From the NCBI GenBank assembly GCA_047625765.1, contig JBLHRE010000063.1, positions 1 through 10,020 of the forward strand: a stretch of 10,020 nucleotides of DNA, given 5' to 3'. The notes beneath the pieces were generated by a model. It was not told the DNA's origin. It did no database searches and saw only the letters and a list, made by a program, of their open reading frames with translations. This DNA comes from JBLHRE01 sp047625765 (GTDB lineage: Bacteria; Bacteroidota; Bacteroidia; Flavobacteriales; JBLHRE01). Below, one piece after another: positions 1-7,029 of this stretch (position 1 is the first letter of the stretch; every line of letters begins with the position of its first letter). A program made the position numbers and the translations under genes.

Positions 1-1033
1 TAGTGTTAAGAAAGATGTGTTTCATAATTGGGAAAATCCATTTTACACAGCGGTTGGTGATATAGAGCAATTTAATGATGAGTTATCTAAAATAGATTCG
101 GATTTGTTTGAAGCGATTTTACCCTTGCCCTATTTTCATATTGGATCAGAAATTGCCAACACTTATAACATTGTAGAAAGTAGTTTTAGTATTCCTACAA
201 CCATCTCCTATAAAACCGGAATTCCAATGATTGGGGTTTGCATGAGTAGGACTTCATTCAATCAGACCATTTCGAATCTTTCTTTGGTAAAAGTGCCGCA
301 TAGCGCTATTCCTTTTGTAAATTCATTCAGCAATGATAAGTTCATCCTTATAATCAAGTCTAATTATTCCCTTTCTGAAGGCGAATTAGAGCTTCTTAGT
401 CATGCCAATCTTATGACTAAGAAGGAAGATTATGAATTGTATTCGATTCAAATAAAAGCCCTAAAGGAATACATGAATGAGCCTAAGAAATTGGCCCAGT
501 ACCTTTTGGAAACACAGGATAGTCTATATGTAGTTCAGGATGGGAGGGGCCAATATATATCCGATATCGATGATGTGATTGAACTAAATTTCGATGAGAT
601 GCCAAACCGTAAAGGTATGTTTGATACTGGAGCTTTAATCTTAGATAAGCCTGGCGATAATTTAATTTTAGAAGTACCTTTTAGCTCTCCACAAGACTCA
701 TTAATTCTAATAGAGTTTTGGGTAAAGGCAAAAAGTTATGATTTAGCCAAGACCAGATTATTATGGCAAAGAATTACCAAGGATAAGAAAATGTATCCTC
801 CTAATTTTAGTCTTTTGGAAATGGTGAAATCGGTAGCTGACGATTGGTGGTTGATAAGTCTGCCGGTGGAAAATGTTGAAGAGTTAAAATCACTAAAAGT
901 TTGGACCGTTCAATCTACGAATGCGCCATTACATATCGATAATGTTTTAATTCGTTCTTCTAAATCTACTGTAATTAGAAAGAAGGGTAATATCCTTCAA
1001 AAGGATAATTATTTTTGGAGTGACAGCAAATAG
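1..1033 (+). CDS. Unrecognised protein, C-terminal part (5' end outside window), probable C-terminal beta-sandwich domain
   Basis: The frame is open from base 2 through the TAG at 1031-1033. A GTG lies at 17, but codons before it (reading SVKKD) continue without a stop, so the true start is very probably upstream and about 343 residues of the C-terminus are visible. I do not recognise the family. No membrane segment is visible in this part. Counting from the GTG, the first ~160 residues are mixed alpha/beta, with PLPYFHIGSE near 37-46. The last ~135 residues (from about GALILDKPGD) are strand-rich: paired FWVKA and WWLISLPVEN strands and a closing HIDNVLIRS strand resemble carbohydrate-binding or jelly-roll modules. 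By inference this could be the soluble, extracytoplasmic end of a larger membrane protein such as a polytopic glycosyltransferase-like protein. The gene converges on mnmD with a 6-base gap and no visible terminator between them. Confidence 0.75.
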   Translation, partial: SVKKDVFHNWENPFYTAVGDIEQFNDELSKIDSDLFEAILPLPYFHIGSEIANTYNIVESSFSIPTTISYKTGIPMIGVCMSRTSFNQTISNLSLVKVPHSAIPFVNSFSNDKFILIIKSNYSLSEGELELLSHANLMTKKEDYELYSIQIKALKEYMNEPKKLAQYLLETQDSLYVVQDGRGQYISDIDDVIELNFDEMPNRKGMFDTGALILDKPGDNLILEVPFSSPQDSLILIEFWVKAKSYDLAKTRLLWQRITKDKKMYPPNFSLLEMVKSVADDWWLISLPVENVEELKSLKVWTVQSTNAPLHIDNVLIRSSKSTVIRKKGNILQKDNYFWSDSK

Positions 1034-1039
1034 AATGAA

Positions 1040-1693
1040 TTAGAGTTTAATAGCCCTTAACATTTCTCTTTTTCCTGGAGGTCCAGGAAGTCTTTCAACT
1101 AAAAAACCTGCAGCAATCATATTTCGCCTTACCGAACCTTTGGCACAATAAGTACAAAGTATTCCACCTGGGTGTAATAGTTCAAACATTTTATCGAACA
1201 CTTCTGCTCCCCACATTGCATCTTGTACCCGAGGCCCAAAGGCATCAAAATAAATAACATCGAAAAGATGTTCAGTATCGAAATTCTCTAGTTTTTGTTC
1301 TTGTTTGTTTAACGTAAATGTGTCACTAATTTGGCACCAAATATTCCAAGGGCATTGGTGCATTGCTTCAAAAACATCAAGTTGCATAGGGTTGTTTGTG
1401 TAATCCATTTGCAAGGCCATTTCCAATGTTACAGGGAAAGCCTCTAAACCCATGTACTTAATTTTCTGTTGGGTATTTTCTGCCTCTTTAAAAGTAAGCA
1501 AGGCATTTAATCCTGTCCCAAAACCAATTTCTAGAATAGAAATCTCATCCGAATTCTGGTGTTTTAAGCCAGCCTCGATAAATACATGAATAGCTTCTTG
1601 ATATGCGCCATGTTTGGAGTGATACCGTTCGTCCAATTCGGGGATAAAAATGGTTTTTGAACCATCTCCTGTTTCTTCAATTATTCGTTTCAA
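1040..1693 (-). CDS. mnmD: tRNA 5-(aminomethyl)(2-thio)uridine-34 methyltransferase MnmD (DUF752), stand-alone
   Basis: SAM-dependent enzyme that makes the final methylation of 5-aminomethyl to 5-methylaminomethyl uridine at the tRNA wobble position; in E. coli this is the N-terminal half of bifunctional MnmC. Visible (217-residue numbering): the family's N-terminal YHSKHGA block (24-30), SAM motif I ILEIGFGTGLN (53-63), acidic YFDAFGP (148-154) and the C-terminal GPPGKREMLRA signature (204-214). There is no FAD oxidase domain, so it is the single-domain form. Start: the frame also opens at a TTG at 1732, which would add 13 residues. I prefer the TTG at 1693, because AAAGGAG lies 8 bases before it and the resulting N-terminus (MKRIIEETGDGSKTIFIPELDE) fits the family's usual beginning. 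It is transcribed divergently from the M42 peptidase gene. Function is well supported; the exact start less so. Confidence 0.9.
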   Translation of the reverse strand: MKRIIEETGDGSKTIFIPELDERYHSKHGAYQEAIHVFIEAGLKHQNSDEISILEIGFGTGLNALLTFKEAENTQQKIKYMGLEAFPVTLEMALQMDYTNNPMQLDVFEAMHQCPWNIWCQISDTFTLNKQEQKLENFDTEHLFDVIYFDAFGPRVQDAMWGAEVFDKMFELLHPGGILCTYCAKGSVRRNMIAAGFLVERLPGPPGKREMLRAIKL

Positions 1694-1745
1694 AATTAGC
1701 TCTCCTTTGATTTTACTGCTAAAGTAGCCCAAATTGCTAAGAGTT

Positions 1746-1776
1746 TTTGAAGGTGAAATTTAAAGACTAGAATTTG
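1746..1776 (+). promoter_or_regulatory. Predicted Bacteroidota-type promoter for the M42 peptidase-ilvE unit
   Basis: TTTG at 1746-1749 serves as the -33 box. After 18 bases comes TAGAATTTG at 1768-1776, close to the -7 consensus TAnnTTTG but with one extra spacer base. The sequence continues as TACCTTCG, a common context for Flavobacteriia promoters. The start codon at 1809 lies about 30 bases downstream. This is consensus matching by eye only. Confidence 0.5.
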
Positions 1777-1808
1777 TACCTTCGTCCTCCTTTAAAAACG
1801 CAGGTATT

Positions 1809-2900
1809 ATGGCGAAAACAACATCAGTAATCAATAAAAAATCTATTGATTTTTTAGAACGATATATCAACAATGCAGCTCCAACTGGTTTTGAATCTGA
1901 AGGCCAAAAAATTTGGCTGGATTATTTGAAACCGTATATAGATGAATACTTTGTGGATACCTATGGGACTGTGGTGGGCGTAATTAATCCTAAAGTAAAA
2001 TACAAGGTTGTTATAGAGGCTCATGCAGATGAGATTTCATGGTTCGTACATTACATTAGTCCAGAAGGATTTATTTATGTGCGCAGAAATGGTGGTTCAG
2101 ACCATCAAATCGCTCCATCAAAACGCGTAAATATCCATACTGATAAAGGAATTGTAAAAGCAGTTTTTGGCTGGCCAGCAATTCATACCAGACATGGTGC
2201 CGATGAGAAAGCACCGCAATTAGATAATATATTCTTAGACTGTGGTTGCTCTAGCAAAGAAGAAGTTGAAAAGCTAGGGGTACATGTGGGTTGTGTAATA
2301 ACCTACGAAGACGAGTTCATGATTTTGAACAAAAAGTACTTTGTGGGTCGTGCATTGGATAACCGTATGGGTGGTTTTATGATTGCTGAGGTGGCGAGAT
2401 TATTAAAGGAAAACAAGAAAGAATTACCTTTTGGTTTATACATTACTAACTCTGTACAAGAGGAAGTTGGTTTGCGCGGTGCAGAAATGATTACCCAAAC
2501 GATTAAACCAGACGTGGCTATCATCACAGATGTGTGCCACGATACATTTACTCCTATGATCAATAAAATCAAACAAGGAGATTTTAAATGTGGTTTAGGT
2601 CCCGTGATCAGTTATGGACCTTCTATTCAGAACAACTTATTAAAGTTGATTTTGAATCAAGCAGAAACAAATAAAATACCGTTCCAGAGAATGGCAGCAT
2701 CGCGTGTTACAGGTACCGATACAGATGCATTTGCTTATTCAAATGGAGGGGTTGCATCGGCATTAATATCCTTACCACTTAGGTATATGCATACCACAGT
2801 AGAGGCAGTGCATAAAGACGATGTTGAAAAAGTAATTCAATTGATTTACAATACGGTACTGGCCATAGAGGATAAACAAGATTTTAGATACTTGAAGTAG
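1809..2900 (+). CDS. M42 family metallo-aminopeptidase (glutamyl aminopeptidase/FrvX type)
   Basis: Cytoplasmic di-metal aminopeptidase of the M42 (TET-forming) family, which trims N-terminal residues from peptides. Candidate metal and catalytic residues sit in the usual order across 363 residues, a normal length: H72 in EAHADEI, the bridging D184 in ALDNRMGG, the catalytic and metal glutamates E218-E219 in QEEVGLRG, D241 in TDVCHD, and H328 in RYMHTTVEAV. The TGTDTDAFA segment (301-309) matches the family's conserved substrate-site loop. There is no signal peptide. Substrate preference cannot be read from the sequence. It is first in a two-gene unit: its TAG stop is followed after one base by the ATG of ilvE, which implies co-transcription and probable translational coupling. 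A promoter-like element lies about 30 bases upstream. Confidence 0.93.
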   Translation: MAKTTSVINKKSIDFLERYINNAAPTGFESEGQKIWLDYLKPYIDEYFVDTYGTVVGVINPKVKYKVVIEAHADEISWFVHYISPEGFIYVRRNGGSDHQIAPSKRVNIHTDKGIVKAVFGWPAIHTRHGADEKAPQLDNIFLDCGCSSKEEVEKLGVHVGCVITYEDEFMILNKKYFVGRALDNRMGGFMIAEVARLLKENKKELPFGLYITNSVQEEVGLRGAEMITQTIKPDVAIITDVCHDTFTPMINKIKQGDFKCGLGPVISYGPSIQNNLLKLILNQAETNKIPFQRMAASRVTGTDTDAFAYSNGGVASALISLPLRYMHTTVEAVHKDDVEKVIQLIYNTVLAIEDKQDFRYLK

Positions 2901-2901
2901 G

Positions 2902-3945
2902 ATGAAGATTACTAAAAACATGAATTCAAGGTTGAAGGATGTAAATTTCGATAACTTGCTGTTTGGACAGGAATTTACAGACCATATGTTGGTGTGCGAA
3001 TTTGATGGAGAAGAATGGTTGGAGCCTGAAATTAAACCTTATGGACCTATTTCTGTAGACCCTTCTTTACATATTTTACATTACGGTCAAGCGATTTTCG
3101 AAGGAATGAAAGCCTTTAAGGACGCTACAGGTAAAGTGAGTATGTTTAGACCAGAAGAGAATTTTAATCGATTTAACGCGTCTGCAGAACGCATGTGCAT
3201 GCCTCAATTACCACCGTCTGTGTTTATGGATGGACTAAAGGAATTATTGCGCTTAGAAAGTGGGTGGGTTCCAGCAGAAGAAGGTAGATCGCTTTATTTA
3301 AGACCTCTAATGTTTGGGAGCTCTAATTTTATTAAAGCGGATGCTTCTGAACGTTATACTTTTATGATAATTTGTTCTCCTACTGCTTCTTATTTTAGTG
3401 GAGAAGTTAGACTCAAAGTAGAAGAGAAATATACAAGAGCTGCAGCAGGAGGGACTGGTTTTGCTAAGGCTGCTGGTAATTATGCTGCTTCGTTTTATCC
3501 AGTAAAAAGTGCTCGAAAAGAAGGGTATACTCAAATTTTGTGGACCGATGGGTTAGAGCATAAGTATTTTGAGGAATGTGGTACTATGAATATGTTTTTC
3601 AGAATTGATGACACCCTGGTTACTCCAGCTTTAACCGATTCTATTTTACCTGGAATTACTAGAAAAAGTATCATTCAATTGGCCAGAGATAAAGGGGTTT
3701 CTGTAGAAGAAAGAAAAGTGTCTGTAGAGGAGGTTTTTACTGCTTATTCCGAAGGAAGGTTGAAAGAAGCTTTTGGCGTGGGTACTGCAGCAGTAGTAAG
3801 CCCTGTAAATCAAATTACTTTGAATAATCAAAACTTAGATTTTACGCACGATGAAAATAGTTATGCTTTAGTGCTTAAGAAAATCATTCAAGATATTCAA
3901 CAAGGAAGATTAGAAGATCATTACAACTGGATGGTTACTATTTAA
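2902..3945 (+). CDS. ilvE: Branched-chain amino acid aminotransferase (PLP fold type IV)
   Basis: Transfers the amino group between leucine, isoleucine or valine and 2-oxoglutarate, the last step of their synthesis and first of their breakdown. At 347 residues it resembles the longer BCAT type shared with eukaryotic BCATs rather than the ~310-residue E. coli IlvE. Visible: HYGQAIFEGMKAF (60-72), the PLP-binding lysine K189 in GFAKAAGNYAAS, E225 with CGTMN (226-230) that contacts the cofactor, the phosphate-binding loop around DSILPGITR (246-254), and GVGTAAVVSPV (292-302). The ATG at 2902 is kept because it lies one base after the upstream stop; a second ATG six codons on is a weaker alternative. 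A strong intrinsic terminator follows about 46 bases after the stop, so the unit ends here. Confidence 0.95.
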   Translation: MKITKNMNSRLKDVNFDNLLFGQEFTDHMLVCEFDGEEWLEPEIKPYGPISVDPSLHILHYGQAIFEGMKAFKDATGKVSMFRPEENFNRFNASAERMCMPQLPPSVFMDGLKELLRLESGWVPAEEGRSLYLRPLMFGSSNFIKADASERYTFMIICSPTASYFSGEVRLKVEEKYTRAAAGGTGFAKAAGNYAASFYPVKSARKEGYTQILWTDGLEHKYFEECGTMNMFFRIDDTLVTPALTDSILPGITRKSIIQLARDKGVSVEERKVSVEEVFTAYSEGRLKEAFGVGTAAVVSPVNQITLNNQNLDFTHDENSYALVLKKIIQDIQQGRLEDHYNWMVTI

Positions 3946-3972
3946 AAGGGGGATTGTAAACCTTCTATTAAT

Positions 3973-4344
3973 TCATCTAAAATGACATTCGAAAGGGGGT
4001 TTATGGCTTAAGTCATAAACCCCCTTTTGTGTTTTTATATTTTTTAAATCTTCTGCGTTCTGCGAGGTTCTAAGCATAACAATCTTGGTAGTTTCTTTGC
4101 CCGAAATAGTCGTATCGTTATTGGATTCTGAAAATTCTCAATGGTTCATTCTAGGCATATTAATATCAAGCAAAATTAATTCAGGAATGGGCTTATGACT
4201 AGATTCCAAAGAATGCAAATAGGTAGGCGCTTCTTCGGCACTTTCTAAAGCAAGCGAATGTTAGCATTTGCTCCACTTGTTAATTATTCTTTTATGAATA
4301 TAATTCGTGGCCTCATAATCGTCTATAAGTAAAATGTTGTCTAG
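3973..4344 (-). pseudogene. Decayed stand-alone response-regulator receiver (CheY-like) gene
   Basis: Read on the minus strand in one frame from 4344, this stretch gives a nearly full-length receiver of about 123 codons. It starts DNILLIDDYEATNYIHKRI (D8/D9 acidic pair). It continues with ALESAEEAPTYLHSLE, the phosphoacceptor block ELILLDINMPRMN (D60), KIVMLRTSQNAEDL (T93), and ends with GVYDLSHKPPF, which supplies the conserved K115. Two in-frame stops break it: TAA at 4261-4263 (codon 28), and TGA at 4138-4140 (codon 69) where receivers of this kind usually have the Trp of NGWEF. The codon at the expected start is CTA, so the ATG also seems lost. There is no frameshift: decay is by substitution. 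The layout matches small Bacteroidota receivers encoded beside a histidine kinase, and a kinase-like remnant lies just upstream in the same frame. The relic is certain enough from motif order; the former partner and signal are unknown. Confidence 0.82.
3992..4038 (+). terminator. Intrinsic terminator of the M42 peptidase-ilvE unit
   Basis: A perfect 14-bp stem pairs 3992-4005 (AAAGGGGGTTTATG) with 4014-4027 around an 8-base loop, GCTTAAGT, which can itself pair further. The T-rich run TTTTGTGTTTTTAT follows on the plus strand. The minus-strand exit has only a short T stretch, so it is mainly plus-directed. It overlaps the reading frame of the receiver relic on the other strand. Confidence 0.88.
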
Positions 4345-4512
4345 TATAATGTGATATAGGTTCGCAAAGTAAATTAGTACTTCCTCCTGTCCTTAACAGA
4401 TATTCCGATCTTATTATTTCGCTTTATTCGCTAGATTTTTGCAATTATTCAATCCAATTCCTATTGCAGAATAATATCCCATTTATTTAAAGGCTATATT
4501 TTAGTACACAAT
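4345..4512 (-). pseudogene. Probable remnant of a histidine kinase C-terminus (HATPase_c end)
   Basis: On the minus strand, in the same frame as the receiver relic, the translation contains NIAFK, a stop, then MGYYSAIGIGLNNCKNL. This resembles the kinase block where an F-box (IFxxFKRLH) leads into the G2 box EYSGTGIGLAxCKxI. About 20 codons on, GQEEVLIYFANLY sits where kinases end in GxGSTFYFTLP. At least five in-frame stops are present (for example near 4437-4432, 4416 and 4482-4485), and the HisKA, N-box and sensor parts are missing. Kinase followed directly by a small receiver is a usual Bacteroidota order, which supports the call. The match is short and degenerate, so it rests on the GIGLNNCKNL block plus position. 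Upstream bases 4513-4590 show nothing I recognise. Confidence 0.5.
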
Positions 4513-4590
4513 TACTTAATCAAATGTTTCTTTAGTTCTAGCATCAAAGGCTTTACATGTTGTAAAAGTTTTAATGATTCTTTTTCGCAC

Positions 4591-4618
4591 AAAAAAACCG
4601 CTCAGTACGAATGAGCGG
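4591..4618 (-). terminator. Intrinsic terminator of the TPR-ribH unit
   Basis: On the minus strand a 7-bp GC-rich stem (CCGCTCA, 4612-4618 with 4598-4604) closes a 7-base loop and is followed by seven T residues (4597-4591). It begins about 28 bases after the ribH stop. Confidence 0.88.
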
Positions 4619-4646
4619 CTTAAATTATATTGGACAATAGTTGCTG

Positions 4647-5141
4647 TTATTGCGTGAGTGCTTCGCGTAATGCTCCCATTTTAATCGCAGCCACAGCACA
4701 TTCAATACCTTTGTTTCCGTGTTTCCCTCCAGATCTATCTTTTGCTTGTTGCCAAGTATTGTCTGTTAGTAGGCAGAAAACAATTGGAGTGTCTTGAATT
4801 ACATTTAAATCTTTGATACCATGTGTAACGGCATCGCAAACAAAATCAAAATGTTTGGTTTCACCTTGAACCACACTACCAATTACAACAACAGCATCCA
4901 GGTCCAGTTGTTCAACCATAAGTTTTGCACCATAAACCAACTCGTAGCTACCCGGTACATTTACTCTAATTATATTGTGAGCCTCACATCCATTATCTAT
5001 AAAAGCCTGAGTAGCTCCAATAGCTAAGGCTTCTGTAATTTCTTCGTTCCATTCAGAAACAACAATGCCAAAGCGCATATCCGATGCGTTTGGCATTGTT
5101 GCTTTAGTGTAATCTGAAAGGTTTTTGTTAACCGTAGCCAT
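4647..5141 (-). CDS. ribH: 6,7-dimethyl-8-ribityllumazine synthase
   Basis: Penultimate enzyme of riboflavin synthesis: it condenses 5-amino-6-ribitylaminouracil with 3,4-dihydroxy-2-butanone 4-phosphate to lumazine, normally as a 60-mer or pentamer in the cytoplasm. Visible in 164 residues: RFGIVVSEWNEEIT (23-36) with the aromatic W31 that stacks on the substrate, VPGSYELVYGAK (62-73), the phosphate and catalytic block GSVVQGETKHFDFV (88-101) with H97 as general acid/base, and the C-terminal RSGGKHGNKGIECAVAAIKM (136-155). The length is normal; the ~20 residues before RFGIVV are a short N-terminal extension usual in this phylum. It is second in a minus-strand unit, starting 2 bases after the TPR gene stop, and is closed by an intrinsic terminator. 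No FMN riboswitch is visible upstream, so it is not obviously flavin-controlled here. Confidence 0.96.
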   Translation of the reverse strand: MATVNKNLSDYTKATMPNASDMRFGIVVSEWNEEITEALAIGATQAFIDNGCEAHNIIRVNVPGSYELVYGAKLMVEQLDLDAVVVIGSVVQGETKHFDFVCDAVTHGIKDLNVIQDTPIVFCLLTDNTWQQAKDRSGGKHGNKGIECAVAAIKMGALREALTQ

Positions 5142-5143
5142 AA

Positions 5144-5839
5144 TTATTTAGCAAACGAGCTAGCACGAGCCAATAACTTTTCAGCATCACGACCTTCGTT
5201 AGTGTTTGGGAAGCGCTCTCTCAGTTTTGTGTAAATAGAAACTGCTTTATCATAGTTTCCAAGTTTTTCACACATCAATGCTGCGCGAGTCATGTAGATT
5301 GGCGTAGTAAATTTATTGTCTCTAATCTTATACGCAGTAGTGTAATATTCTAAGGCCTCTTCTGCTTGATTAAGCTCTGCAAATGCATCGCCTATAGCTC
5401 CTTTAGCAATAGCACCAATAATTTCATCAGACGAGCTAAATCCATCTAAATAATCAATAGCAGTAGAATATTGTCCTAGTCTCAATTGGCAAATACCAGC
5501 ATAATAGTTTGCTAAATTACCTGTTGGAGTATTTCCGTAAGATTCAAGAATTTCAATGAAACCTAGGTTTTGACCATCTCCATTTAATGCAGCAGCGTAA
5601 TTGCCAGCTTCAAATTGTTGCTCTGCTACAAACATTTCTGCAGCGGCTTCTTTAGAGTTTGGCTCTACTACAAATTTGCTGTAACCAAAGTAAACAGCAA
5701 CTATAGCAAGTACTACGGTAATAACTGTAGTTAACTTTTTGCTGTTGTTTTCGATAAATTGTTCAGTTTTAGTCAATGCTTGCTCTACTGCAACCATTTG
5801 CTCTTCTCTAGGGTCTGTTTGGTTTTGCTTCTTAGCCAT
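5144..5839 (-). CDS. Membrane-anchored tetratricopeptide-repeat protein (YfgM-like architecture)
   Basis: 231 residues: a charged cytoplasmic N-terminus (about 1-34), one hydrophobic membrane segment (about 36-53, LTTVITVVLAIVAVYFGY), then helical repeats outside the inner membrane. TPR-like repeats are seen at about 110-133 (NYYAGICQLRLGQYSTAIDY), 146-170 (IGDAFAELNQAEEALEYY) and 182-210 (AALMCEKLGNYDKAVSIYTK). The single anchor followed by TPRs matches YfgM/UPF0070-type proteins, which associate with the Sec translocon and chaperones in E. coli; that role here is inference only. The gene leads the unit with ribH (2-base gap), and the pairing looks positional rather than functional. A clear TAATTTTG -7 box lies 22 bases upstream of the ATG, divergent from recF. 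Confidence 0.9.
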   Translation of the reverse strand: MAKKQNQTDPREEQMVAVEQALTKTEQFIENNSKKLTTVITVVLAIVAVYFGYSKFVVEPNSKEAAAEMFVAEQQFEAGNYAAALNGDGQNLGFIEILESYGNTPTGNLANYYAGICQLRLGQYSTAIDYLDGFSSSDEIIGAIAKGAIGDAFAELNQAEEALEYYTTAYKIRDNKFTTPIYMTRAALMCEKLGNYDKAVSIYTKLRERFPNTNEGRDAEKLLARASSFAK

Positions 5840-5861
5840 AATTCTGTGTCTAATTTGGTTG

Positions 5862-5869
5862 CAAAATTA
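5862..5869 (-). promoter_or_regulatory. Predicted -7 promoter element for the TPR-ribH unit
   Basis: The minus strand reads TAATTTTG, an exact match to the Bacteroidota TAnnTTTG -7 consensus, ending 22 bases before the TPR gene ATG at 5839. No good TTG -33 box is found at the expected distance; an A-rich tract lies directly upstream instead. Confidence 0.5.
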
Positions 5870-5928
5870 AATTTTTTTTCCATTCTTTATTCTTAACCTT
5901 GGCAGTAAGATTAAGAAATACCTATCTA

Positions 5929-7029
5929 ATGCATTTAGAGCGACTTAGCCTCCTCAATTTTAAGAACATAGAGACAATTAACTTGGATTTCTCCTCAAAG
6001 ATCAATGCAATTGTTGGTGATAATGGCGAAGGGAAGACTAATATTCTTGATGCGATCTATTATTTGAGTTTTTGTAAGAGCTATTTTTTATCCTCAGACC
6101 AAGGAGTGATAAATCATGATGCTCCTTTTTTTGTAGTAGAAGGATGGTATAACAGAAACAACCAAAAAGAACATATATACGGAGGAATTAAGCGCGAGCA
6201 AAAAAAGCAGTTCAAAAGAAATAAAAAGCAGTACGACCGCTTAATGGATCATATTGGATTATTCCCATTAGTTATTATTTCGCCAACCGATAGGGATTTG
6301 ATTCTTGATGGGTCCGAGGTTAGACGAAAACTGATGGATAGCGTTATTTCACAATCAGATAAACGCTACCTGCAAAAGCTAGTACAATACAATAAAGTCC
6401 TAAGTCAAAGAAATGCACTGTTAAAGTATTTTGCCAAAAACAGAACATTTGATTCGGAAACTTTGAGCATCTATAATATTCAGTTATCAGAATTGGCTTC
6501 TGAAATTTATCAAAAACGTCATTCCTTTATCGAGCAATTGCAACCCATTTTTGATAAGTATTACGCAGACCTTTCAGATTCAAAAGAACAGGTTTCATTG
6601 ACTTATAAATCGCAATTGCATTCTGAAGCACTTTTGCCTTTATTAGAAAACGCTTTGCAGCGAGATAAGCTATTGCAATATACCTCAGTGGGTATTCATA
6701 AAGATGATTTAGATTTTTCTATAGGAGATTATCCGATGAAGAAAATTGGGTCTCAAGGCCAGCAGAAGACCTTTATTATAGCGCTAAAACTGGCGCAATA
6801 CGAATGCATAAAAAAAGCATCAGGAATTAAACCCATTTTATTACTTGATGATGTATTTGATAAGTTAGATGATAAGCGTGTAGAGGCCTTGGTGAAATTG
6901 GTAAATGCACAGCATTTTGGACAGATTTTTATTACCGATACACATCCAGAAAGAACAGGTGAGATAGTTGCTAAAATAAATGAAGAATCTAAAACCTTCC
7001 GGATTAAAAACGGATCTTTGGTGAAATGA
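5929..7029 (+). CDS. recF: DNA replication and repair protein RecF
   Basis: SMC/ABC-like ATPase that binds gapped DNA and, with RecO and RecR, helps load RecA at stalled forks and single-strand gaps. In 366 residues: N-terminal LSLLNFKNIE (7-16), Walker A GDNGEGKTN (30-38) followed by ILDAIYYLSFCKSYF, ABC signature-like IGSQGQQKTF (273-282), Walker B and D-loop ILLLDDVFDKLDDKR (303-317), and the FITDTHPER switch segment (334-342). Start: an in-frame TTG at 5899 would add ten residues (MAVRLRNTYL) not seen in the family; the ATG at 5929 gives MHLERLSLLNFKN, the usual RecF beginning. Its TGA stop overlaps the next gene's ATG (ATGA at 7026-7029). It is divergent from the TPR-ribH unit; I see no convincing promoter of its own in the short gap. 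There is no dnaA or dnaN nearby, so this is not the classic origin cluster. Confidence 0.96.
   Translation: MHLERLSLLNFKNIETINLDFSSKINAIVGDNGEGKTNILDAIYYLSFCKSYFLSSDQGVINHDAPFFVVEGWYNRNNQKEHIYGGIKREQKKQFKRNKKQYDRLMDHIGLFPLVIISPTDRDLILDGSEVRRKLMDSVISQSDKRYLQKLVQYNKVLSQRNALLKYFAKNRTFDSETLSIYNIQLSELASEIYQKRHSFIEQLQPIFDKYYADLSDSKEQVSLTYKSQLHSEALLPLLENALQRDKLLQYTSVGIHKDDLDFSIGDYPMKKIGSQGQQKTFIIALKLAQYECIKKASGIKPILLLDDVFDKLDDKRVEALVKLVNAQHFGQIFITDTHPERTGEIVAKINEESKTFRIKNGSLVK

Noticed and set aside
17..19. GTG at 17 as the true start of the first gene
   Set aside because: The frame stays open to the window edge, there is no ribosome-binding or promoter signal in the few bases before it, and the protein begins in mid-domain.
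2303..2572. 89-codon open frame antisense to the M42 peptidase gene
   Set aside because: Lies wholly inside a well-supported gene, with low-complexity composition and no recognisable domain; a frame shadow.
4516..4588. Minus-strand peptide CEKESLKLLQHVKPLMLELK with helix-like composition between the ribH terminator and the kinase relic
   Set aside because: About 25 codons with no start, in a different frame from the kinase relic and with no recognisable family; probably chance.
5140..5146. FMN riboswitch upstream of ribH
   Set aside because: Only 2 bases separate ribH from the TPR gene, leaving no room, and the leader of the TPR gene is about 20-60 bases with no RFN-like structure.
5899..5928. 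TTG at 5899 as the start of recF, adding ten residues
   Set aside because: The extension is not part of the family, while the ATG at 5929 gives the standard RecF N-terminus.
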